Source: Bacteroidota bacterium (GTDB lineage Bacteria > Bacteroidota > Bacteroidia > B-17B0 > Aurantibacillaceae). Taken from it: 64,000 nucleotides of DNA. Positions 58,277 to 64,000 of this stretch are shown in pieces; position 1 is the stretch's first letter; the number at the start of each line of letters is the position of its first letter. A program made the position numbers and the translations under genes. The notes under the pieces were generated by a model. The model did no database searches. It was not told the origin of the DNA and saw nothing but the letters and a program-made list of their open reading frames with translations. The stretch is taken from contig JADBXZ010000072.1 in NCBI GenBank assembly GCA_020403265.1, forward strand, positions 1 to 64,000. The letters run 5' to 3'.

Positions 58277-59950
58277 TTAAAAAAGGTGAGGTGCCTGAGA
58301 GGCCGAAAGGAACAGTTTGCTAAACTGTCGTACGGGTAACCGTACCGCGGGTTCGAATCCCGCCCTCACCGCACAAAGGGACTTACGCTCATTAAAAAAG
58401 CTAAGTCCCTTTTTTATTATAGCAAAATCGCCCGAATTACGGGCGATTTCAGCTATTAGATAATTTATTTCCGGAGTTCGAAATGCCCCTGTTTCCTTGT
58501 CAAAAACCATCCCAACGGGGAATAACAGTTTTTGAATCTTTTCTTTGAGGCTTATGCCCCCACTTACCCAAAGTTTGCGCAAATCTTGGCATAATACTAA
58601 CGTTTCATTTATCATTTCTTTGAGGTTCGAAATGGAAATGACACAACCATCGATTTCCTTTTGAATTTTCTTATGATCCTCTTTGTATTTAGCTAGGAAG
58701 CGGTCGTAAGTTTCCTTATTCATTTCTTCCTTAATGAAGTACTTCTCTTCTAATTTTTCAATGTTTTTTTGTAACTCAAGCATTCTTAATTTCAATTCCT
58801 TTTCCCTTTCAAGATTTTCATTATTCTGCTCCGTGAAAGCACTTTCCATCTCAATTTTTATGGCTTCGGTTAAATCTTCCTTTATTTGAACTTTTTCTAA
58901 TTCATTCGTAAATAAATCATGAAGCGATTTGGCATTTTTATTACACTTACAGCCATTAGTTCGGCACTTATAGTAATAAAGGTTCTTTTTCTTTACCACG
59001 TAGCCTGTAAATGGCTGATTGCAATCCGCACATTTTATAAAAACCTTAAGCGGAATATTGATATCCTCCATTTTATGAGGTACTCCGAATTTGCTTGAAG
59101 ACGATACTACTTCATTAACTCTCATGAAAATCTCTTTGCTAATCATCTTTTCGTGAGTTCCTTCAACCACTTTTCCATTTAACATTCCGTGTGATACTAA
59201 TCCACAATAAAATGGGTTAACAAAAATTTTGTGTAATTGCTGCTTATACATTTTTACTCCAAGCGCTTGAAGTTTTAAAATGATTTCTTCATTTTTTAAC
59301 CCTTGTATTTTCCAATCCCACGCTTTCTTAATTTTCTTACCATCAGCATTCAATATAATCTTTCTCTCTCCATTCGTTCTTACAATATCATATCCTTGTG
59401 GTGGCTTAACAACCCAAATACCCTTTTCAAACTTAGCTTTCATTCCAGCCATTGCAACTTGCTTGCGTTGTTCATTATCCCAACGCCCAAACAATAATTG
59501 CATATCATGAAATAAAACTCCGTTTGCATTTGAAGTGTCTATGGGTTCTGTTACCGCTTTAATATGAACTCCATGTTTTTCTCTTAATTCATCAGCAATT
59601 GAAATTGCCTTTCCTCCAGTTCTGCTAAAACGAGTCATTTTATAAACTAATATAGTACTGAGTGTACCTTTACTCTGTTTAATAAAATCAAGCATACGCT
59701 GAAACTCTTTTCTTGCATCCGTTTTAGCACTTTCATAGGTGTCGCCGAATCGAGAAACAATTATTAAATTATTCCTTAACGCATATTCCTCAATACTTTT
59801 TCTTTGGGTCTCTAGCGATTCATTTTTATCAAATTGCCCTTTGCCAGAAACTCTAGTATACATAACAGCCAAATTTGTTGCTGCTTTTTTCGGCTCTGTT
59901 TTTCCAAACCTTCCAAACTTTGATGCTATTAATTTTTCTTCTGTTGTCAT
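58277..59950 (-). CDS. Large serine recombinase/integrase of a tRNA-Ser island
   Basis: 557 residues. The catalytic resolvase domain has YTRVSGKGQ with Ser at residue 35 and Arg 33, and LVYKMTRFSRTG. A recombinase domain with KPPQGYDI follows (about 180-260), then a zinc ribbon (CADCNQPF ... CRTNGCKCN), then a coiled coil (about 360-430). The last residues (527-556) are encoded by the strand opposite the tRNA-Ser gene, and the preceding part spans the tRNA terminator. Strong Shine-Dalgarno AAAGGAG before the ATG, rare in the neighbouring genes. It integrates, and may excise, the island. Confidence 0.92.
   Translation of the reverse strand: MTTEEKLIASKFGRFGKTEPKKAATNLAVMYTRVSGKGQFDKNESLETQRKSIEEYALRNNLIIVSRFGDTYESAKTDARKEFQRMLDFIKQSKGTLSTILVYKMTRFSRTGGKAISIADELREKHGVHIKAVTEPIDTSNANGVLFHDMQLLFGRWDNEQRKQVAMAGMKAKFEKGIWVVKPPQGYDIVRTNGERKIILNADGKKIKKAWDWKIQGLKNEEIILKLQALGVKMYKQQLHKIFVNPFYCGLVSHGMLNGKVVEGTHEKMISKEIFMRVNEVVSSSSKFGVPHKMEDINIPLKVFIKCADCNQPFTGYVVKKKNLYYYKCRTNGCKCNKNAKSLHDLFTNELEKVQIKEDLTEAIKIEMESAFTEQNNENLEREKELKLRMLELQKNIEKLEEKYFIKEEMNKETYDRFLAKYKEDHKKIQKEIDGCVISISNLKEMINETLVLCQDLRKLWVSGGISLKEKIQKLLFPVGMVFDKETGAFRTPEINYLIAEIARNSGDFAIIKKGLSFFNERKSLCAVRAGFEPAVRLPVRQFSKLFLSASQAPHLF
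58285..58371 (+). tRNA. tRNA-Ser (anticodon GCU)
   Basis: 87 nt with a long variable arm, anticodon loop TTGCTAA, T-loop GTTCGAATC and an acceptor stem GGTGAGG/CCTCACC with discriminator G. CCA is not encoded. It is the attachment site of the recombinase island, whose gene reaches over the whole tRNA on the minus strand. Confidence 0.95.
58375..58417 (+). terminator. Terminator after tRNA-Ser
   Basis: AAAGGGACTTA pairs with TAAGTCCCTTT around a 16-base loop, followed by T5. It lies within the recombinase frame on the opposite strand. Confidence 0.8.
58425..58449. repeat. Perfect inverted repeat within the recombinase 3' end
   Basis: AAATCGCCCG-AATTA-CGGGCGATTT, a 10-bp stem with a 5-base loop just after the tRNA terminator. 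No T run on either side. It could be a recombinase binding arm or an accidental hairpin. Confidence 0.6.
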
Positions 59951-59964
59951 TGTTCTCCTTTCTT

Positions 59965-60189
59965 TTAAGCAGCTTTATTATATTGTATTTCTATTTGCTT
60001 TTTTCTTTGGTTCAAGTGTTCGTAAAAAATCAGTGCCAAGTTCTTTATTGCGTAAACAATTTCTTGTGCTTCTTGATCCGACACATTTTTATAGTTTTTT
60101 AATTTTTTTAATTCCTCAACACTAATTCCTTTTTGTTTTTTATTTTCAATAATACTTTCCATTCCTTCTCTATCCTTTTCACTATTCAT
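59965..60189 (-). CDS. Small helical protein upstream of the recombinase
   Basis: 74 residues from the ATG at 60189, charged and helical, opening MNSEKDREGMESIIENKK. GGAACGGAGT just before the ATG is a good ribosome binding site. A longer frame reaching 60369 has no such site. It ends 14 bp before the recombinase start, so they form an operon. Perhaps a recombinase cofactor (excisionase-like), but no family is recognised. Confidence 0.6.
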   Translation of the reverse strand: MNSEKDREGMESIIENKKQKGISVEELKKLKNYKNVSDQEAQEIVYAIKNLALIFYEHLNQRKKQIEIQYNKAA

Positions 60190-60522
60190 ACTCCGTTCCT
60201 TCCCGATTTTAGTTGAATTTAGGTACACCTTTTTGAACGTGGTAGTGAATTCAACTATATTTTTTTGAGGGGAAAAAATCATGGAATTACACTTGCACGT
60301 TAAATAAAAAGATGCCATACACAATAACGAATTATGTGTCATTATAAATAGGTGGGTATAGAAATTCAAAACGCATATAGCAAAGCTATATGCGATGAAA
60401 ATAATGCTTTCCCATTTTAGGAGCGAATGTTCGAATTCTTTCGAAAGCTTTTTAATTTAGCAGTAAACGGCTCTTAACGGAAGGTTAGAGTTTAATCAAT
60501 TCGTTTTATATCGTTCTTATTT
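60190..60522. other. 333-bp intergenic region with a perfect inverted repeat
   Basis: CGCATATAGC (60372-60381) - AAA - GCTATATGCG (60385-60394) is a 10-bp perfect inverted repeat. A second palindromic patch, TTCGAATTCTTTCGAA, lies near 60430-60447. No gene is apparent. Both could serve as regulatory or recombination sites for the recombinase operon, which reads left from here. Confidence 0.5.
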
Positions 60523-61644
60523 CTAAAATGGTTTATTCTTAGAATATTTTAAATTCTGAATTTCAATTTCTTTTATGGAAGTAATTTTTCTGCCACTATT
60601 AATCCCAAATTCCATAAGAACTCTGCACGATTGAAATTTTTTCTTTGAGGGTCGGTAACAAACATAATCAGCCCAAAATTGCCAGTAAGTAATGCCATCA
60701 GAAGATGGAATCAATTTAAAACTATTCTTATCTATTGCATGTTTGTTGTCAATAAATTCTGTATTAAGCTGTCTAGTAACATCAATCTGTGTTGGATTTA
60801 AATTATGCTTAGTGTAAAACGTACTTACTTCGTCTGCAAAGAAACGATCGGCATTATATCCCTTTTCAGTCAAGCTATTGAAATAACTGATGATAAAATC
60901 ATAAGCTTCATCTTTATCAGTAATTCCGGAAGTAGCCTTAGCTGAAACATTGCTATTGGCATAAAATTTTTGATACGAAAAATACGCTCCTCCGAAAATT
61001 AAAAGCATCAAGATTATTATTGGTGCCTTTGATTTACGTTTCTGTACTTTTTTAGATTTACTTAAAATACTATAATCTGGGGCTATTTGAAAATCCTTTT
61101 TATCAAATTCTTTTTTTGTATTATTGGTTTCAGATTCAGCTTTTATTTGCTTTTTTCCAATACTATATCCCTCATATTCGCCTTTTAAATAATCCTCAAA
61201 GAACCATCTAGTAAGAGATTTAACTGCTCCATTAATTGTTTCAATTGTTGATTCATCTACTTTGTCAAGATAATTTCCGTGAGCAGAATGGTTTCTCCAG
61301 TCCTGAATAGTTTTTAAGTGATTTCTAACTTCTTGTGGCAAAAAACCTTTTGAGTTTAACGTATAAATATAATCATCAAGTCCAGCGGGTTTATTTGGAT
61401 TATCGCTCGCATTAATCTTCCCCCTATTTTTGATAACGGTTATTCCTTCTCGTTCTAAAATATATTTTAAAATTATTTCAGCGTTAGCACCAGCTGATGT
61501 CATTGCCCCTCTTGTTATTGTAGAAGAAGCTGAATCATCAGGATGCTTATTTAATAAATCTTTTATCGTGCGTTGAAAATCTTTAAACTCACGATAAATT
61601 TTATCAAGTTCGCTCTTAATTTTATTTAAATCATCTGTTGGCAT
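60523..61644 (-). CDS. Membrane protein with cytoplasmic HEPN-like (DUF4145-type) domain and R-x4-H motif
   Basis: 373 residues. A short N-terminal coiled coil (5-35), then an all-helical domain (40-155) that carries WRNHSAHGN; Arg117 and His122 match the R-x4-H motif of HEPN ribonucleases. A basic linker (160-205), one membrane helix (208-226) and a C-terminal domain (235-373), NTF2-like in length and pattern. Same strand as the WYL regulator, 23 bp after it. HEPN domains in defence systems cut RNA. The membrane placement and C-terminal domain are unusual. Exact family uncertain; function inferred. Confidence 0.7.
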   Translation of the reverse strand: MPTDDLNKIKSELDKIYREFKDFQRTIKDLLNKHPDDSASSTITRGAMTSAGANAEIILKYILEREGITVIKNRGKINASDNPNKPAGLDDYIYTLNSKGFLPQEVRNHLKTIQDWRNHSAHGNYLDKVDESTIETINGAVKSLTRWFFEDYLKGEYEGYSIGKKQIKAESETNNTKKEFDKKDFQIAPDYSILSKSKKVQKRKSKAPIIILMLLIFGGAYFSYQKFYANSNVSAKATSGITDKDEAYDFIISYFNSLTEKGYNADRFFADEVSTFYTKHNLNPTQIDVTRQLNTEFIDNKHAIDKNSFKLIPSSDGITYWQFWADYVCYRPSKKKFQSCRVLMEFGINSGRKITSIKEIEIQNLKYSKNKPF

Positions 61645-61667
61645 CGTAGTTTAAATATAGTAAAATC

Positions 61668-62672
61668 TTATGATTGGTATCTATTAGTTGCGTTAACAAA
61701 ACGCCCCTTAATTTTTAACTTAAGCACGGGTGGTTCTAATACTTCAATTCGCTCCCCAAATGAGAGAATTAAGGATTCTAACTCATAGTTTAATTTCAAT
61801 TCGTAACGCAATATAATATAGTCCTTTGTCTTCTCAATAGGTGTCTGGGATCCATGCAATGGCTTTGTTTCAATATAAGGATACAAGTCTGCATCAACTT
61901 TTAATATTACCTTTTGAGTTTCACAAGTAGCTGTAACTCCTACTAAATCTTCAAAATACTCATCAAAATCTTCTGAACTATTTTTAATATATTTTTTTCT
62001 AATTTCTTTCAGTTCAACGATTCTATCTAATGCTAAGTTGGAGATTTTTGACAATCCTTCATTCCAACCGAAACAAAACCATCTATTGTTATACTGTTTT
62101 AAATAGTATGGATGAAATATAATTTCTTGTTCTTGATTTATTTTAAAAGGTTTATAACTTGCTTTTAATACCCTTTTGTGCAAAATTGAATTGAATAAAA
62201 TTGTCATATGGTCAAGCCCCTTTAAATATTTATTCTGTTCAAAATCAATGATTTTTTCAGCACCTTCTTTTAACCCAAAACTCGATTCTAATCGCGCAGA
62301 TATTTCATCTACCCACTCAAATTGGGGCATCCCTTTAAACCTTGATAGAATTAATAAAGCCTCTTTTATTTGAGCAGCCTCTGAGGAATTTAAACCTTTT
62401 TCGCTTATTGTGAAAGTTGGGTCTTTATATCTATAATAAACATTTCTACCTTCCTTTTTTTTCTCCAATTCTATAGCATAGCCTTCCTCCTTTTCCATAA
62501 ATCGAATGTCATCATAAAGCTGTCGTTTCTGAATCCCATTGGTGTTAGGATCTTCTTGTCTTAATGCTTCATTACAGGCGTCTAATAGATCTTCGAGGTA
62601 GTGATTTTTTTTACTACTGAAGCATTTATCAAGCGCTCTGTATCTAATTATTGCATGTTTGTTTGTTGCCAT
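61668..62672 (-). CDS. WYL-domain transcriptional regulator
   Basis: 334 residues. The N-terminal helix-turn-helix segment (1-75) has RYRALDKCFSS; the WYL domain (about 150-225) has HPYYLKQYNNRWFCFGWNE and LALDRIVEL; a C-terminal WCX-like segment ends near residue 325. Such regulators control defence islands (for example BrxR, CapW) by binding inverted repeats and sensing a ligand. It is upstream of the HEPN gene and divergent from the viperin operon. A TGCAG-N5-CTGCA element lies 10 bp before its start codon. Confidence 0.9.
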   Translation of the reverse strand: MATNKHAIIRYRALDKCFSSKKNHYLEDLLDACNEALRQEDPNTNGIQKRQLYDDIRFMEKEEGYAIELEKKKEGRNVYYRYKDPTFTISEKGLNSSEAAQIKEALLILSRFKGMPQFEWVDEISARLESSFGLKEGAEKIIDFEQNKYLKGLDHMTILFNSILHKRVLKASYKPFKINQEQEIIFHPYYLKQYNNRWFCFGWNEGLSKISNLALDRIVELKEIRKKYIKNSSEDFDEYFEDLVGVTATCETQKVILKVDADLYPYIETKPLHGSQTPIEKTKDYIILRYELKLNYELESLILSFGERIEVLEPPVLKLKIKGRFVNATNRYQS

Positions 62673-62677
62673 TTAAA

Positions 62678-62698
62678 ATGTGTGCAGGTGTACTGCAC
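62678..62698. promoter_or_regulatory. Operator 1, likely WYL regulator binding site
   Basis: GTGCAG-GTGTA-CTGCAC (62682-62698), and a longer ATGTGTGCAG (62678-62687). It lies just before the WYL gene start and shares the half-site with operator 2. Confidence 0.7.
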
Positions 62699-62761
62699 TA
62701 ATGTACTTAAAATTTGTATTCAAATTGAAAATATAAAGGAAATGATGAAAATATTTTAGAA

Positions 62762-62781
62762 TGCAGATTAACTGCACACAT
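62762..62781. promoter_or_regulatory. Operator 2, likely WYL regulator binding site
   Basis: TGCAG-ATTAA-CTGCA (62762-62776), with the outer right half CTGCACACAT (62772-62781) the perfect reverse complement of the outer left half of operator 1. Centre-to-centre distance is about 79 bp. It overlaps the expected -33 region of the viperin promoter. Confidence 0.7.
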
Positions 62782-62787
62782 GATTAA

Positions 62788-62795
62788 TTCCTTTG
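62788..62795 (+). promoter_or_regulatory. Possible -7 element of the viperin operon
   Basis: TTCCTTTG, one mismatch to TAnnTTTG, 14 bp before the ATG at 62810. With this -7, the -33 region falls over operator 2, consistent with repression. Weak on its own. Confidence 0.35.
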
Positions 62796-62809
62796 ATAAA
62801 TAAAACAAA

Positions 62810-63004
62810 ATGCAAACTACATTAACAAAAATAGCACTAGAGTATGCTCTTTCTAAACTAGAGGAAGCAGAGATTGATTTGATTATTAAGAGTGAATTTG
62901 AAACAATCGAAAAAATTGAGCTTTTACAATTGCTGCCGGAAAATAGAATTAAGAGACTACTAATTAAGCTAGGATTTAAAGAAGAATTTTTAAAAACCAT
63001 ATAA
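62810..63004 (+). CDS. 64-residue protein preceding viperin
   Basis: A small helical, charged protein (EYALSKLEEAEIDLIIKSEF, then LPENRIKRLLIKLG) with no cysteine, signal peptide or membrane helix. Its stop codon (TAA, 63002-63004) is immediately followed by the viperin ATG at 63005, which implies translational coupling. It is the first gene after the operator region. No family is recognised. The arrangement suggests a partner, an antitoxin-like regulator or a folding helper of viperin. Confidence 0.65.
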   Translation: MQTTLTKIALEYALSKLEEAEIDLIIKSEFETIEKIELLQLLPENRIKRLLIKLGFKEEFLKTI

Positions 63005-63883
63005 ATGAAAACCACAACCAACCAAATCCCAGCAGTTAACTTCCATTTATGGGAGCCTTGCAACTTTAGATGCAAATATTGTTTTGCAACATTTAAAGAT
63101 GTTAAGCAATTTGTTTTACCCAAAGGACATCTCCCTAAAGAAGAAGCAATTAAAATTGTTGACGCATTATCACAAGCCGGTTTTACAAAAATAACTTTCG
63201 CTGGCGGAGAACCTACTTTATGCCCTTGGTTAGAGGATTTAATTAAAAGGGCAAAGGCAAATGGACTTACAACTACAATTGTAACTAATGGGAGTGGACT
63301 TAATAGTACATTTTTATCTAAAGTGAAGGATGATTTGGATTGGGTTGCAATAAGTATCGATAGTGTTTCCATTGATACAAATCAAAAAATCGGTCGTTTT
63401 ATGAGAAGTTCTATCGTCCCCGATTTTAATTGGTATTCAGAAAAAGCTTCGTTGGTTAAACAGTTTGGTTTGAAGCTGAAAATAAACACTGTAGTTAATC
63501 ATTACAATTATGAGGAATCCCAATTAAGTGAATTGATAAATAAGCTACAACCTATGCGTTGGAAAATATTTCAGGCTTTATCTGTAAAAGGACAAAATGA
63601 TAATTTTTTTCATGAATTAGAAATAACAGAAAAGCAACTAAACACTTTTTTAAAGCTTAACAAAATTAGTGAATCGGCATATTCTGTTGTTGTAGAAAAC
63701 AATCAAAATATGAGAGGGACTTATGTTATGGTTGATCCTGCCGGAAGATTTTATGATAACACCAAAGGGTATCATTCTTATAGCAAGCCAATTTTAGAAA
63801 TAGGCGTATTTGAGGCATTAAATCAAGTAATCGCAGACTTTGATGCGTTTGTTAGCCGTGGTGGACTATATAACTGGAAATAG
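63005..63883 (+). CDS. Prokaryotic viperin (pVip), antiviral radical SAM enzyme
   Basis: 292 residues. The cluster motif is CNFRCKYCF (Cys19, Cys23, Cys26), with AGGEPT (66-71) for SAM. Further viperin-specific stretches are FKINTVVN-type LKINTVVNHYNYEE (about 158), PMRWKIFQALSVKGQN (about 183), ENNQNMRGTYVMVDPAGRF (about 236) and the final SRGGLYNWK. Viperins dehydrate and deoxygenate CTP (pVips also GTP or UTP) to 3'-deoxy-3',4'-didehydro nucleotides that terminate viral transcription. It has no fused kinase domain; the C-terminus is complete. Confidence 0.95.
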   Translation: MKTTTNQIPAVNFHLWEPCNFRCKYCFATFKDVKQFVLPKGHLPKEEAIKIVDALSQAGFTKITFAGGEPTLCPWLEDLIKRAKANGLTTTIVTNGSGLNSTFLSKVKDDLDWVAISIDSVSIDTNQKIGRFMRSSIVPDFNWYSEKASLVKQFGLKLKINTVVNHYNYEESQLSELINKLQPMRWKIFQALSVKGQNDNFFHELEITEKQLNTFLKLNKISESAYSVVVENNQNMRGTYVMVDPAGRFYDNTKGYHSYSKPILEIGVFEALNQVIADFDAFVSRGGLYNWK

Positions 63884-63936
63884 CATTTTAATAAAATAGA
63901 TACAAATAAATATAAATCAAGTAAACAAAAAAGCCT

Positions 63937-64000
63937 ATGAAACAACAAACTATTACAATTCAAAGTATCATTGAAGCAGAATTTGCCAATGCCAACATTA
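63937..64000 (+). CDS. Start of a further gene, cut by the window edge
   Basis: An ATG at 63937 opens KQQTITIQSIIEAEF and the frame stays open to the edge (21 codons). It lies 53 bp after viperin with no terminator between, so it is likely in the same operon. TITIQS at the start is like SRPBCC/AHSA1-type proteins, but too little is present to be sure. Confidence 0.4.
   Translation, partial: MKQQTITIQSIIEAEFANANI

Larger units (their letters stand above)
58285..64000. mobile_element. Genomic island integrated at tRNA-Ser, open at the right window edge
   Basis: Left boundary is at the tRNA, where the serine recombinase gene crosses into it. Contents in order: recombinase, small companion gene, HEPN-like membrane protein, WYL regulator, then divergent 64-residue protein, viperin and another gene start. 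No second copy of the tRNA 3' end was found inside the window, so the right boundary lies beyond 64,000. Confidence 0.75.

Noticed and set aside
59739-60125. 128-codon plus-strand frame over the recombinase 5' end
   Set aside because: A shadow of the recombinase and its companion; no start signal or recognisable family.
60190-60369. N-terminal extension of the 74-residue gene (frame open to 60369)
   Set aside because: The ATG at 60189 has a strong ribosome binding site, while the extension has none and contains an unlikely hydrophobic mix; the shorter start is kept.
62707-63372. 221-codon minus-strand frame across the viperin start
   Set aside because: It overlaps the operator, the small gene and viperin, which have far better support.
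63005-63883. Reading the radical SAM gene as MoaA or a peptide-maturase
   Set aside because: It lacks a second C-terminal cluster motif and has viperin-specific RWKIFQ, NQNMRGTYV and GGLYNW segments.
58285-64000. Second copy of the tRNA-Ser 3' end as right attachment site
   Set aside because: No matching stretch of the acceptor/T arm was found to the right within the window; it must lie beyond 64,000 if it exists.

Overview
The window is a low-GC (roughly one third G+C by eye) chromosomal segment of a free-living, aerobic member of the Bacteroidota, most like the Flavobacteriales. The evidence is a PorP/SprF protein next to a PorE-like OmpA protein, several large secreted proteins with type IX secretion (T9SS) type A or type B C-terminal sorting domains, TAnnTTTG-type promoters, almost no Shine-Dalgarno sequences, DUF3127 and GSCFA proteins, and the nadC/DUF4783/rlmH neighbourhood. 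Heme A synthase, NDH-2, pyruvate dehydrogenase and isocitrate dehydrogenase point to respiratory metabolism. The genus cannot be read from the sequence.

Region 1 (1-15.5 kb) is core cell-envelope and housekeeping: the end of a T9SS adhesin, PorP/SprF, a PorE-like protein, an ExbB-ExbD-TonB energy-transduction operon, a TlpA thioredoxin, a double-parvulin chaperone, a MoxR ATPase, NDH-2, fumarylacetoacetase, a DUF3127 protein with an SSB-like tail, and L-asparaginase. Region 2 (15.6-30.1 kb) has a giant SprB-repeat secreted protein, a surface-glycan patch (glycosyltransferase, methyltransferase, flippase), a TraB/GumN giant protein, nadC, rlmH and an initiator tRNA. Region 3 (30.4-45 kb) has a CbbR-like LysR regulator divergent from an isocitrate dehydrogenase cluster that ends in an SbtA-type bicarbonate transporter, then lipA, an FtsX/MacB permease, OsmC, a TPR signalling protein, a truncated hemoglobin and uvrA.

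Region 4 (45-58.2 kb) includes an apparent insertion scar. A near-identical copy of the first ~80 bp of pdhB lies 1.5 kb upstream of the intact gene, and two overlapping outer-membrane beta-barrel genes sit between the copies. A glycosyltransferase, a site-2 protease, heme A synthase, a GSCFA protein, a giant GEVED-repeat secreted protein and a PaaI thioesterase follow.

Region 5 (58.3-64 kb, open at the right edge) is the most interesting part: a genomic island in a tRNA-Ser(GCU) gene. It carries a large serine recombinase whose last ~30 codons are read from the antisense strand of that tRNA, a small companion gene, a membrane-anchored HEPN-like (DUF4145-type) protein with an R-x4-H motif, a WYL-domain regulator, and, divergently, a 64-residue protein followed directly by a prokaryotic viperin (pVip). 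The WYL/viperin intergenic region holds two copies of TGCAG-N5-CTGCA. Their outer halves form a perfect 10-bp inverted repeat, which strongly suggests a shared operator. I read this as a regulated antiviral island in which viperin makes a chain-terminating nucleotide, and the HEPN-membrane protein and the small protein may be uncharacterised partners.
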